From Streptomyces abyssalis (GTDB taxonomy: Bacteria; Actinomycetota; Actinomycetes; Streptomycetales; Streptomycetaceae), in the NCBI RefSeq assembly GCF_001751365.1, contig NZ_LJGT01000040.1, forward strand, positions 124,001-188,000: a DNA stretch of 64,000 nt, read 5' to 3'. Position numbers and translations under genes: made by a program. The notes beneath the pieces were generated by a model. It searched no databases and had not been told where the DNA came from. It saw only the letters and a program-made list of their open reading frames with translations. Below, piece by piece: positions 9,115 to 19,417 of the stretch (its first letter is position 1; each line of letters starts with the position of its first letter).

Positions 9115-9642
9115 ATGGCTGGAGGCGGATTCGTCCAGCTGCCGGACGGGAGCGTGATCGTCGCGCTCACCCTTCCGGTTCCGGGCCGGCGTGCACCCAG
9201 GCACCCGGACCCGGAGACGGGGGCGACCACGGACGCGGGCCCGGAACCGGCCACAGGAGGCCGGCAGCCGGGCCCCGTACGGCAGGGCCGCAGGGGCGGC
9301 CCGCACGACGGTCTGATGCCGGAGCGCCGGCCCTGGTCCGCCCATGCGGTCGAGGCGCACACGGTGCGCGCCGTCACTGCCAGGTGGCAGGGCGACGAGC
9401 CGCGCGTACGCGTGCTGGTCCACTCGCTCAACCGTGCCCGCGCCCTGACCCGGCTGCGGAACCTGGGCATGCGGGCGGTCTATCTGCGGGGCAACGCGGA
9501 GCCGCCGTCCGCCGACGAGATCACGGCCGTGCTGCACCACCCCGACGGTCTGGTGTGGCGGGCGACTCCGGGCGACGACCGCGAGTCGTGGCACCCGATC
9601 GAGTCCCTGCTGCGCCCCTCGGCCCGCGTCCGCACGGGCTAG
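9115..9642 (+). CDS. Conserved hypothetical protein, Streptomyces type
   Basis: 175 residues. A short N-terminal strand segment (MAGGGFVQLPDGSVIVALTLP) is followed by a Pro/Gly/Arg-rich linker (residues 25-75) and a folded alpha/beta C-terminal half (TVRAVTARWQGDEPRVRVLV to the end). I chose the ATG at 9115 because GCGGGGG lies about ten bases upstream; a GTG at 9103 is the alternative. There are no transmembrane segments or recognisable catalytic motif, so no function is proposed. Confidence 0.65.
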   Translation: MAGGGFVQLPDGSVIVALTLPVPGRRAPRHPDPETGATTDAGPEPATGGRQPGPVRQGRRGGPHDGLMPERRPWSAHAVEAHTVRAVTARWQGDEPRVRVLVHSLNRARALTRLRNLGMRAVYLRGNAEPPSADEITAVLHHPDGLVWRATPGDDRESWHPIESLLRPSARVRTG

Positions 9643-9703
9643 CCCTCGCGGGCGGCTCGGCCGAACGTGCGGGCCGGCCCTCGCGGGCGGCTCGGCCGAA
9701 CGT
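9642..9703 (+). repeat. 27-bp perfect direct repeat, two copies
   Basis: A 27-bp sequence starting GCCCTCGCGGGCGGCTCGGC occurs at 9642-9668 and 9677-9703 (period 35). The first copy starts at the last base of the preceding stop codon. Non-coding. Confidence 0.9.
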
Positions 9704-10508
9704 ACGGGTCCACGACCGTCGTCACCCTTGGCTTCGCCCGGGGAGCGCTGCCCGGGTTGCCGGGCACGTCCCCGGCCCGGGGCTCAGACGGAGGGCGTGG
9801 CCCCCGGTCCAGGCTGCCGCGACGGTGGGGGTCCACCGCGTGCGGTGAGCGTCCTCCGGCTGGACGGACGGGTTGCGGCCGTCGTCACGGCGCCGGCCTC
9901 TTCCCGCGTGGCCGGTCGTCCCGCTTTGGGGGAGCTGCCCCGAGGCCGGTGCACGTCCCTGATCCAGAGCTCAGGCGGAGGGCGTGGCCCCCGGTCCAGG
10001 CTGCCGCGGCGGCGGAGTGCTCTGAACAGGGACCCGTAGCAGATCCAAGCTGCCGCGACGGTGGGGGTCCACCGCGTGCGGGGGTCCGGCAGCATGGCCG
10101 ACCGCGTGCAGTGACGGCGGACGAGGCACTCAGCGCCCGTCCTGGCCCATGGCGCGGGGCCGCGGGAAGGCGCGTAGTTCGGCAGGGCAGGCCGCTCCGC
10201 GCGGCACCGCGGACGCACGGCTCATGGCCGCGCTCGCGGTCAGGCGTGTGGCCTTGAAGCCGCCGCGCGCAGCGCTGGGCGCGCCGTGGCGACGGTCCTG
10301 GGGCACGGCACGGCCCTCTGTGGCGGGCAGCCGCTCACGCTCCGGCAGCGCAGCGGGGCGGGCGCATGCCCGCGCGGCCCCCGCACGCGGATGTGCTGCT
10401 CACGCCCCGGCGGCCAGCGTTCCGTGGCGCGGAGCCCGGGGACGGCTCACGGCACCGCACCCGGACGTGCGGCTCACGCCCCCGCGGCCAGCGGCCCGCG
10501 GCGGGCGG
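9704..10508. other. Non-coding repeat-mosaic spacer
   Basis: About 800 bp of GC-rich DNA assembled from partial duplications. A roughly 64-bp unit at 9782-9845 recurs as its 5' half near 9969-10012 and as its 3' half near 10047-10081. A different 40-bp unit near 10379 recurs diverged near 10453 (shared CTCACGCCCC and GCGGCCAGCG). Open frames here show no family similarity. It follows the plus-strand hypothetical gene and ends at the stop of the minus-strand pncA. Confidence 0.7.
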
Positions 10509-11102
10509 TCACCCCTCGCGGAGGACCGGCGTGCCCGACAGCCGTACGCCCGCGTCGCGCATCTCGTCGAGCGCGTGCTGCGTGGTGACGGGTGCGACGC
10601 CCGCCGTGAGGTTCAGCAGGACCTGCGTGCGGAACCCCTCGGCGGCCGCGTCGAGGGCGGTCGCACGTACACAGTGGTCGGTGGCGATGCCGACGACGTC
10701 GACCTCGGCCACGTCCCGCTGCCGCAGCCACTCCGTGAGCGGAGTGCCGTTCTCGTCCGCGCCCTCGAAGCCGCTGTACGCCGCCGAGTAGGAGCCCTTG
10801 CTGAACACCGCGTCGATCGACCCGGCGGCGACCGCCGGTGCGAAGTTCGGGTGGAAGCCGACGCCTTCGGTCCCGGCGACGCAGTGGGGCGGCCAGGAGT
10901 GGGCGAAGTCGGGGTTCTCGGCGAAGTGGTCGCCCGGCTCGATGTGGTGGTCGCGCGTCGCCACGACGTGGTTGTATCCGGCGGAGGCGTCGCCGATGAG
11001 ATCGGTGATGGCGGCGGCCACGTCCGACCCCCCTTTGACCCCGAGGCTTCCCCCTTCACAGAAGTCGTTCTGCACGTCTACGACGATCAGTGCCCGGTGC
11101 AT
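10509..11102 (-). CDS. pncA: Nicotinamidase (isochorismatase-fold)
   Basis: A 197-residue amidohydrolase converting nicotinamide to nicotinate in the NAD salvage pathway. The catalytic triad is visible: Asp9 in VVDVQNDF, Lys102 in FSKGSY and Cys144 in TDHCVRATALDA. Asp51, His53 and His59 in RDHHIEPGDHF fit the metal site. The start is the ATG of MHRALIVVD; an upstream in-frame extension is not family-like. It lies 95 bp downstream of pncB on the same strand, so the two consecutive salvage enzymes are probably one operon. Confidence 0.95.
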   Translation of the reverse strand: MHRALIVVDVQNDFCEGGSLGVKGGSDVAAAITDLIGDASAGYNHVVATRDHHIEPGDHFAENPDFAHSWPPHCVAGTEGVGFHPNFAPAVAAGSIDAVFSKGSYSAAYSGFEGADENGTPLTEWLRQRDVAEVDVVGIATDHCVRATALDAAAEGFRTQVLLNLTAGVAPVTTQHALDEMRDAGVRLSGTPVLREG

Positions 11103-11197
11103 TCGAATGCCTTTCGGGGTGGGGGGATCACGGTGAAGGGCGGTCGGCACGACCCTAGGGAATCAGCCGCCGTCGTGGGAGGTCCCACGCACGGCTG

Positions 11198-12526
11198 TCA
11201 CACGTACTCCGTCGGCAACACCGGTTCGCCGCGTGAGAGTTGCATCGCCGACATCGGCAGTTCGGCGAGCGCCCGCCTGTGCCTGTCCCGTGCCGCGTCC
11301 AGCGGCTCTCGTGCGACGGTCTCGCCGCCGCGTACGAGCTGGACCTGGAGCTGATGTTCCCTCAGCCCGTCGGGGACGGGGCCGGTGCCGAGGACCTCGG
11401 CCGCCGCGACGCCGGCCTCGTCGGGGCGGCGCGCCGCCCATTTCGCGCCGCCGGCCGAGGACTTGCCGCCCATCGACTTCTTCGCCACGGCGTGCAGCGG
11501 TGCCTCCGCCCCGGCGGAGGAGGCTCGTGCGACGAGCTTGTAGACCATCGCGCAGGTGGGGTGGCCGCTGCCGGTGACGAGCTGGGTGCCCACCCCGTAC
11601 GCGTCGACCGGTGCCGCCGCGAGCGAGGCGATGGCGTACTCGTCGAGGTCGCTCGTGACGACGATCCGCGTGCCGGTCGCGCCCAGTTCGTCCAGTTGGT
11701 GGCGGACCCGGTGGGCGAGCAGCAGCAGATCGCCGGAGTCGATGCGCACCGCGCCCAGTTCGGGCCCCGCGATGTCGACGGCGCTCCGCACGGCCTCGGA
11801 GACGTCATAGGTGTCGACGAGCAGGGTCGTACCGCTTCCGAGTGAGTCCACCTGGGCGGTGAAGGCGTCGCGCTCGCTGTCGTGTAGCAGCGTGAAGGAG
11901 TGCGCGCTGGTCCCGACGGTGGGGATGTCGTAGCGGAAGCCGGCCGCGAGATCCGAGGTGGAGTCGAAGCCTCCGAGGTACGCGGCGCGCGATGCCGCCA
12001 CGGCGGACAGTTCGTGGGTGCGCCTGGCGCCCATCTCCACCAGAGGACGCCCGCCTGCGGCGACCGCCATACGGGAGGCGGCGGCGGCGACCGCCGAGTC
12101 GTGGTTGAGGATCGAGAGGATGACGGTCTCCAGCAGTACGCATTCCGCGAAGCTGCCTTCCACGCGCATCACCGGCGAGCCGGGGAAGTAGACCTGACCC
12201 TCTGGGTAGCCGAGGATGTCGCCGCCGAAGCGGTAGCCGGAGAGCCATTCGAGGGTGGGCCCGTCGACTATGTGCCGCTCGCGCAGGTATTCGAGCACCT
12301 GGTCGTCGAAGCGGAAGTTCTCCACCGCGTCCAGTACGCGGCCGGTGCCGCCGACGACTCCGTAGCGCCGGCCCTCCGGCAGCCGCCGCGCGAACACCTC
12401 GAAGGCGCACCGGCGTTCGGCCGTGCCGGCACGCAGCGCGGCCTGGAGCATGGTGAGTTCGTACTGATCGGTGAAGAGCGCCGTCGACGGCACGGCCACC
12501 GGCAGTCCCCTGTCGGCCACGGTCAC
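11198..12526 (-). CDS. pncB: Nicotinate phosphoribosyltransferase
   Basis: A 442-residue enzyme forming nicotinate mononucleotide from nicotinate, PRPP and ATP; it acts after PncA. Family motifs include the N-terminal ALFTDQYELTMLQAAL, the central STSDLAAGFRYDIPTVGTSAH containing the His region that is phosphorylated in the family, and the phosphate-binding RIDSGDLLLLA. I chose the GTG of VTVADRGLPV because AAGGAG lies six bases upstream; the more distal start gives a non-conserved Pro/Cys extension. It is the first gene of the pncB-pncA pair and diverges from clpS. Confidence 0.94.
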   Translation of the reverse strand: MTVADRGLPVAVPSTALFTDQYELTMLQAALRAGTAERRCAFEVFARRLPEGRRYGVVGGTGRVLDAVENFRFDDQVLEYLRERHIVDGPTLEWLSGYRFGGDILGYPEGQVYFPGSPVMRVEGSFAECVLLETVILSILNHDSAVAAAASRMAVAAGGRPLVEMGARRTHELSAVAASRAAYLGGFDSTSDLAAGFRYDIPTVGTSAHSFTLLHDSERDAFTAQVDSLGSGTTLLVDTYDVSEAVRSAVDIAGPELGAVRIDSGDLLLLAHRVRHQLDELGATGTRIVVTSDLDEYAIASLAAAPVDAYGVGTQLVTGSGHPTCAMVYKLVARASSAGAEAPLHAVAKKSMGGKSSAGGAKWAARRPDEAGVAAAEVLGTGPVPDGLREHQLQVQLVRGGETVAREPLDAARDRHRRALAELPMSAMQLSRGEPVLPTEYV

Positions 12527-12592
12527 TTGAACTCCTTGCTTCGGCGAGCCCCTTGGACAGGGGTGTTGCGGGGTCCGAGCGTACAACAGATT

Positions 12593-12607
12593 TCGTCAGG
12601 GTGACGA
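12593..12607. promoter_or_regulatory. Short inverted repeat between pncB and clpS
   Basis: TCGTCA, three bases, then TGACGA: a perfect 6-bp inverted repeat, 67 bp upstream of pncB and 55 bp upstream of clpS. It is a possible operator for NAD-salvage control. No NrtR-type regulator gene is adjacent, so the assignment is open. Confidence 0.35.
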
Positions 12608-12661
12608 TATCGGTCGTGGCCGTTTGGCCACCCGACGCCTCTGAGTGGCAGCATGGGACCC

Positions 12662-12964
12662 GTGAGTGTTGCCCCCACCGAGATCGAACGCCCCGAATCC
12701 GCCGAGGCGCCCGTCGAGGTGCCCGAACCCGATGTGCCGTGGGCGACGATCGTGCACAACGACCCGGTCAACCTCATGAGCTACGTGACCTACGTCTTCC
12801 AGAGCTACTTCGGCTATCCGAAGGACAAGGCGAAGAAGCTGATGATGGACGTCCACCACAAGGGCCGGGCTGTCGTGTCCACCGGCAGCCGCGAAGAGAT
12901 GGAGCGCGACGTGCAGGCGATGCACGGCTACGGACTCTGGGCCACCCTGCAGCAGGACCGCTGA
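12662..12964 (+). CDS. clpS: ATP-dependent Clp protease adaptor ClpS
   Basis: A 100-residue adaptor that binds N-degron substrates and the N-domain of ClpC/ClpA for delivery to ClpP. The hydrophobic pocket and family signature are clear: [17 protein letters not shown] (the Asn-Asp pair binds the substrate alpha-amino group) and [18 protein letters not shown]. The GTG start (SVAPTEIER) is chosen by analogy with annotated Streptomyces ClpS; an ATG three codons upstream is possible. Its stop overlaps the next start as TGATG, so translation is coupled to the DUF2017 gene. Confidence 0.93.
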   Translation: MSVAPTEIERPESAEAPVEVPEPDVPWATIVHNDPVNLMSYVTYVFQSYFGYPKDKAKKLMMDVHHKGRAVVSTGSREEMERDVQAMHGYGLWATLQQDR

Positions 12965-13614
12965 TGGCCGGCCACTTCGAAGCCACCGGCGACGGAGGCG
13001 CGGCCATCGCCCTGGACGAGGTCGAGATCTCGATCCTGCGCAGCCTCAGCGTCCAGCTGCTGGAACTCATCGGCCCGGGCGACGAGCCGGCCGACGGGGA
13101 GGACCCGCTGACCGCCATCCTCACCGACGGCCCGAGCGAACCGCCCGACGATCCTGCCCTGGCGCGGCTCTTCCCCGACGCCTACGGCGGCGGTCCGGAC
13201 GCTCCGCCCGACGGGGAGGGCGAGGAGGAGCGCAGCGCCTCCGCCGAGTTCCGGCGCTTCACGGAGAACGAACTGCGCGCCCGCAAGCGCGAGGACGGGC
13301 TCGCGGTCGTCCGCGCCCTCGACTCCCTGACTCCCGACCCTCCCCCTGGGCCCTCCGGGCCCGGGAAGCACCCCCAGGGCGGCGACGGCACCGCGGGCGC
13401 GGTGCTCACGCTCAAGCCCGAGGAGTCCAGGCAGTGGCTCGGCGCGCTGAACGACCTGCGGCTGGCGATCGGCACACGCCTGGAGGTCACGGACGACGAC
13501 GACAGCAGCGAGCTGTACTCACTGCCCGACGAGGATCCGCGCAAGCCCATGGTGATGGCCTATCTCTGGCTGGGCGGGCTGCAGGAGACCCTCGTCGAGA
13601 CGCTGCTGCCGTAG
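12964..13614 (+). CDS. DUF2017 family protein
   Basis: A 216-residue actinobacterial protein of unknown function, translationally coupled to clpS (TGATG overlap), suggesting a role in ClpS-linked proteolysis or an accessory to it. The conserved core includes VEISILRSLSVQLLELI, FRRFTENELRARKRED and EESRQWLGALNDLRLAIGTRLE. A Pro/Gly-rich loop at about residues 123-142 (DPPPGPSGPGKHPQGGDGT) is encoded by a copy of the dispersed palindromic repeat and appears to be an in-frame insertion. Confidence 0.88.
   Translation: MAGHFEATGDGGAAIALDEVEISILRSLSVQLLELIGPGDEPADGEDPLTAILTDGPSEPPDDPALARLFPDAYGGGPDAPPDGEGEEERSASAEFRRFTENELRARKREDGLAVVRALDSLTPDPPPGPSGPGKHPQGGDGTAGAVLTLKPEESRQWLGALNDLRLAIGTRLEVTDDDDSSELYSLPDEDPRKPMVMAYLWLGGLQETLVETLLP
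13343..13385 (+). repeat. Dispersed palindromic repeat inside DUF2017 gene
   Basis: The core CTGGGCCCTCCGGGCCCGGG, followed by A/G-GCACCCCCAGG, matches the reverse complement of the intergenic copy at 13737-13785 almost base for base. It sits in the coding sequence without breaking the frame. Confidence 0.75.
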
Positions 13615-13652
13615 GGGCCGCCACCCGGCGGCGGGCCACCGGGCGGCGGCCC
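13615..13652 (+). terminator. Hairpin immediately after DUF2017 stop
   Basis: The arms GGGCCGCCACCCGG and CCGGGCGGCGGCCC pair over 14 bp with one A-C mismatch and a 10-nt loop, starting at the first base after the TAG. It probably terminates the clpS-DUF2017 transcript. Confidence 0.6.
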
Positions 13653-13736
13653 GTTCCGTCTCCGCTCCCGTACGCGGGCGGCTGAGGTCGACGGCGGGAT
13701 GGGACGTGACCGCCCGCGAAGGCCCAGGTCCGACGC

Positions 13737-13785
13737 CCCCCTGGGGGTGCCTCCCGGGCCCGGAGGGCCCAGGAGGAGGGCCGGG
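13737..13785 (+). repeat. Dispersed palindromic repeat, intergenic copy
   Basis: This is the inverted counterpart of the copy inside the DUF2017 gene, about 350 bp away. It is centred on CCTCCCGGGCCCGGAGGG and begins with CCCCCTGGGGG. It lies 24 bp upstream of the JAMM protease start and could form a hairpin in that mRNA leader. Confidence 0.75.
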
Positions 13786-13808
13786 GCCGCCCGCATATCC
13801 TTCCCGTC

Positions 13809-14267
13809 ATGCTGACCATCACCCAGGAGCTGCACGACAAGATCGTCGCCCACGCCCGCAAGGACCACCCGGACGAGGCGTGCGGCGTCATCGCCGGTCC
13901 CGCCGGCAAGGGCCGCCCGGAGCGCTTCATCCCGATGCTGAACGCGGCGCGCTCGCCGACGTTCTACGAGTTCGAGTCGGCCGATCTGCTGCGCCTCTAC
14001 CGTGAGATGGACGAACGGGACGAGGAACCGGCCGTCATCTACCACTCGCACACGGCGACCGAGGCGTACCCCTCGCGTACCGACATCAGCTACGCCAACG
14101 AACCCGGCGCGCACTACGTGCTCGTCTCCACCGCCGAGTGCGGCAACGACGAAGGCCCCTTCTCTTTCCGCTCGTTCCGCATCGTGGACGGTGAGGTCAC
14201 CGAGGAGGACGTCGAGATCGTCGCCGAGGACGGAGGCAGGGACACGGACGGGGACGGTACGACCTGA
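13809..14267 (+). CDS. mec: JAMM/MPN+ metalloprotease, Mec-like (M67 family)
   Basis: A 152-residue zinc isopeptidase-fold protein. The JAMM motif is complete: Glu23 (DEACGVIAG), His79 and His81 (HSH), Ser89 and Asp92 (spacing HxH-x7-SxxD). In Mycobacterium tuberculosis the orthologue Mec releases cysteine from the CysO-cysteine adduct; related JAMM proteases trim C-terminal extensions from sulfur carriers. CysO and CysM follow on the same strand, 377 bp downstream. Here CysO has residues beyond Gly-Gly, so both jobs are plausible for this enzyme. Confidence 0.9.
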   Translation: MLTITQELHDKIVAHARKDHPDEACGVIAGPAGKGRPERFIPMLNAARSPTFYEFESADLLRLYREMDERDEEPAVIYHSHTATEAYPSRTDISYANEPGAHYVLVSTAECGNDEGPFSFRSFRIVDGEVTEEDVEIVAEDGGRDTDGDGTT

Positions 14268-14400
14268 CTCCGGGAGCCCAGGCGTCCGACGGTGACGCGT
14301 TTCCGCAGGCCGGGCCCGGTACGACGGAATCTGAGACGGTTCGGTCCACATCCTGGGACCGCCGTCCGGTCACCGCACCGGGAATCGTTACGATGAGCCC

Positions 14401-14538
14401 ATGGTTGTCCACGACGTGAGTGCTTCTCCGAAGTCCCGGGGCGCCCTGCTCGTCGGCCGCCTCCACGTCGATCTGTGCCGTCTCGCCAGCGCGCTGGGCA
14501 CCCCTCGGTGCCGCGCGTACGTCCGCGCCCGCGCCTGA
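14401..14538 (+). CDS. Putative cysteine-operon leader peptide
   Basis: A 45-codon ORF, MVVHDVSASPKSRGALLVGR followed by LHVDLCRLASALGTPRCRAY. The HVDLCRLAS segment matches the short putative leader peptides found ahead of sulfur and cysteine genes in streptomycetes. Cys codons occur at positions 26 (14476-14478) and 37 (14509-14511). The second touches the left arm of an 11-bp inverted repeat that spans the ORF end, an arrangement expected for ribosome-stalling attenuation. The start could instead be the in-frame GTG at 14416; no strong RBS is visible for either. Confidence 0.6.
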   Translation: MVVHDVSASPKSRGALLVGRLHVDLCRLASALGTPRCRAYVRARA

Positions 14539-14594
14539 CGCGGCCGCCGGCCCGGCCCCTCGTCGTCCCGTACGCGCGGGAAGAGGGCGCCTCT
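14511..14594 (+). promoter_or_regulatory. Candidate attenuator upstream of cysO
   Basis: CCGCGCGTACG (14511-14521) pairs perfectly with CGTACGCGCGG (14569-14579) across the leader-peptide stop codon. A second small hairpin, AGAGG-GCG-CCTCT, lies at 14582-14594. A ribosome stalled at leader Cys37 would cover the left arm and change which hairpin forms. This predicts that cysO-cysM expression responds to charged tRNA-Cys. No T-tract follows, so control of RBS access or Rho-type termination is as likely as intrinsic termination. Confidence 0.5.
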
Positions 14595-14643
14595 CGCACC
14601 TGCCCGCACACCGTCCTGCCCGTCTCCGACCACAGGAGCTTCC

Positions 14644-15896
<1,253 letters not shown>

Positions 15897-16010
15897 GCCC
15901 GGCCGCCCCGGCCCCCGGCCCGGCTCACGTCCACGCCCCGCCGGGTCCGGACGTACCTCAACCCGGAAGCGCACAGGGCCGGTACGGCCGCGGAGCCGGT
16001 GCGCGCGGCG

Positions 16011-16481
16011 TCACTCGTCGCCGGAGAGATGACGCACCTGCACCCAGGTGTCCTGGTCCACCTCACCGGCCCGCTTCCGGAATTCGCTCAGGGCCACGTC
16101 CCACGCCTCGTCGGTGCAGAGCGCGGTCACCCGGCCCGGTGCGTCCGCGACCGTCCCCGGGGGCAGCGCCAGCTTCGCCCCGGACGGCTCCCGCAGGCGG
16201 TACTCCCCTTCGCGGTACGGACGTTCCGCGCTGACCCGCGCGACCCGGGCACTTCCGATGCGTACCGCGAGCACGAGGACCATCAGCGGCTCGCGCGTCC
16301 ACCAGATCTCCCCGGGGCGCGGCCCCCGGTCCGGCAGCGGCGCACTCGGCCGCCGGTCGCCGCCGCGGAGCCGGAGGAACCGGAGGAAGGGGCGGCCGAG
16401 CCGCGCACCCCCGTCGACCAGCGCCGCCACAAGTGACAGCGCCACGACGGCACCCAGCGCCAGCCACCACCAAGTGTCCAC
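16011..16481 (-). CDS. Membrane-anchored PemK/MazF-like protein
   Basis: 156 residues. The GTG start (VDTWWWLALGAVVALSLVAAL) gives one N-terminal transmembrane helix and is preceded by GGGAGG. After a Pro/Arg-rich linker, GPRPGEIWWTREPLMVLVLAVR to the end resembles the PemK/MazF barrel (GEIWW start, ARVARVS and PPGTV segments, and FRKRAGEVDQDTW). No antitoxin gene is adjacent and the membrane anchor is unusual for an mRNA interferase, so a toxin role should not be assumed. It converges with cysM, 114 bp away. Confidence 0.7.
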   Translation of the reverse strand: MDTWWWLALGAVVALSLVAALVDGGARLGRPFLRFLRLRGGDRRPSAPLPDRGPRPGEIWWTREPLMVLVLAVRIGSARVARVSAERPYREGEYRLREPSGAKLALPPGTVADAPGRVTALCTDEAWDVALSEFRKRAGEVDQDTWVQVRHLSGDE

Positions 16482-16657
16482 GTCCGCTTCGCCTCCCGGA
16501 CCTTCGTACGGCTGCGCGCGGCAGCACCGCACAGATTGCCGACCGTACCCCCCGCGCTGGTGATTCCGCCCACACCAGCACGCTCTTGAGTCCAAACGCG
16601 GCACCCAGCGGCTTACGCTCGAAAAACCCCACAGCCGCCCACGGAGGTTCCCGCTTC

Positions 16658-17419
16658 ATGAAGCTCACCGTCGTCGGCTGCTCCGGGTCGTTCCCATCGG
16701 CGGAGTCGGCCTGTTCGAGCTATCTGGTCGAGGCCGGCGGATACCGGCTGCTCCTCGACATGGGCAACGGCGCACTCGGCGAGCTGCAGCGCCACAGCGG
16801 CCTCTACGACCTGGACGCGGTCGCGCTCAGCCACCTCCACCCCGATCACTGCATCGACATGTGCGGTTACTTCGTGGCGCGTTACTACCGTCACGAGGGC
16901 GGACGCTGCGAGCCGATCCCCGTCTACGGCCCGCGGGGCACCGAGCGGCGGCTCACCGTCGCCTACGGGGACACACCGTCCGACTCCGCCATGAGCGAGG
17001 TCTTCGACTTCCGGGCCCTCACCGCGGGCGGCGCATTCGAACTGGGGCCCTTCAGCGTCCGTACGGAAGAGGTCGCGCATCCCGTGGAGTCCTATGCGTT
17101 CCGGGTGACCCACCGCGAAAGCGGCAGGACGCTCGTCTACTCGGGTGACACCGGGACCTGCGGAGCCCTCACGGAGCTCGCCCGTGACGCGGACCTCTTC
17201 CTGTGTGAGGCGTCCTTCACGGACGGCAAGGAAGACATCCCCGGCCTGCATCTCAACGGCCGAGAGGCGGGGGAGTGCGCCCAGGACGCGGGCGTGGAGC
17301 GCCTGGTCCTCACCCACGTACCGCCGTGGACCGACGCGAAGGTCAATCTGCGGGACGCGAAGGACGTCTTCGAGGGGCCTGTGGAGCTGGCCAGGCCGGG
17401 CGCCGTCTACGAGCTCTAG
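16658..17419 (+). CDS. MBL-fold metallo-hydrolase
   Basis: A 253-residue metallo-beta-lactamase-fold hydrolase related to the RNase Z/ElaC and phosphodiesterase branch. The metal motif SHLHPDH (His59, His61, Asp63, His64) is complete. VYSGDTG (Asp ligand) and the distal LTHVPPW histidine complete a two-metal site. GGAGG lies ten bases before the ATG. Actinobacterial members of this type are annotated as cyclic-nucleotide phosphodiesterase-like; the substrate is not deducible here. It is transcribed alone toward a strong terminator. Confidence 0.88.
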   Translation: MKLTVVGCSGSFPSAESACSSYLVEAGGYRLLLDMGNGALGELQRHSGLYDLDAVALSHLHPDHCIDMCGYFVARYYRHEGGRCEPIPVYGPRGTERRLTVAYGDTPSDSAMSEVFDFRALTAGGAFELGPFSVRTEEVAHPVESYAFRVTHRESGRTLVYSGDTGTCGALTELARDADLFLCEASFTDGKEDIPGLHLNGREAGECAQDAGVERLVLTHVPPWTDAKVNLRDAKDVFEGPVELARPGAVYEL

Positions 17420-17473
17420 GGCCTGGCCCAGGCCCACCCGCCGCTCCGTCTGTGCCCGCGCGGCGCTCTGCCC

Positions 17474-17505
17474 GCACGATTCCGGTTCCGCACGATTCCG
17501 GTTCC
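17474..17505 (+). repeat. 16-bp tandem duplication
   Basis: GCACGATTCCGGTTCC occurs twice head-to-tail in the convergent space between the MBL hydrolase and the PTS gene, followed by related GCACGG blocks. Non-coding. Confidence 0.9.
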
Positions 17506-17527
17506 GCACGGCTCCGTGCCCGCACGG

Positions 17528-17563
17528 CACCGCGCCCGCTGCCGGCGTGCAGCGGGCGCGGTG
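17528..17563. terminator. Strong bidirectional terminator hairpin
   Basis: A perfect 15-bp stem (CACCGCGCCCGCTGC with GCAGCGGGCGCGGTG) closes a 6-nt loop. It lies between two convergent genes and can end both transcripts. Confidence 0.8.
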
Positions 17564-17610
17564 GCCGCCCCGGTGTCCTTGTGCCGCCCCCTCAGGGCCG
17601 GGAGCGGCGT

Positions 17611-19104
<1,494 letters not shown>

Positions 19105-19157
19105 CAACTTCCTCCAGTGGTCTGCGGGAGGTCGGACCGTACGGAGCAGACCCCGTT

Positions 19158-19173
19158 AATGGTGTAGACCTCT
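19158..19173. promoter_or_regulatory. DasR-responsive element (dre), EIIC side
   Basis: AATGGTGTAGACCTCT compares with the dre consensus ACTGGTCTAGACCACT; the core TGGTNTAGACC is kept. It is 54 bp upstream of the EIIC start. DasR is the GntR-family GlcNAc repressor, released by GlcN-6-P; its control of PTS EIIB/EIIC genes is established in S. coelicolor. Confidence 0.8.
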
Positions 19174-19267
19174 TGTAGCACGAGTGCAGCAGTGCGGAAA
19201 GCGCAGCTTGCTCTGGTAAGCACGCATATGTACCCGGCGGGGTGGGGAGTCTCTCCATCTGTCTGGG

Positions 19268-19317
19268 CCGGGCGGGGGTCCCGCTCGGGGAGTACCTCCC
19301 GGGGGTCACCCGCCCGG
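19268..19317. repeat. GC-rich inverted repeat resembling the dispersed palindrome
   Basis: The outer arms CCGGGCGGG and CCCGCCCGG flank an inner GGGGAGTACCTCCCGGGGG, which resembles the GGGGAGGTACCCCC part of the palindromic repeats at 26425 and 51034. It sits between two DasR-like sites. Confidence 0.5.
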
Positions 19318-19401
19318 GGTGGCGCCCGTACGAGCCAGGAGGTGCGGCGGCGGGGAGTGCCCGGCCCGGTCCGGGGAGGCGAGGACCGCCGGTTGACCCA
19401 T

Positions 19402-19417
19402 ACTGGTGTAGACCTCG
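19402..19417. promoter_or_regulatory. DasR-responsive element (dre), EIIB side
   Basis: ACTGGTGTAGACCTCG keeps the dre core and the conserved ACTGGT left arm. It lies 59 bp before the EIIB start. Two separate sites suggest that both divergent promoters are repressed together. Confidence 0.82.

Noticed and set aside
10149-11354. Plus-strand frame across the pncA region
   Set aside because: Antisense to a clear nicotinamidase and starts in the repeat mosaic.
16011-16481. Complete type II toxin-antitoxin system
   Set aside because: Only a PemK-like barrel with a membrane anchor; no antitoxin gene on either side.
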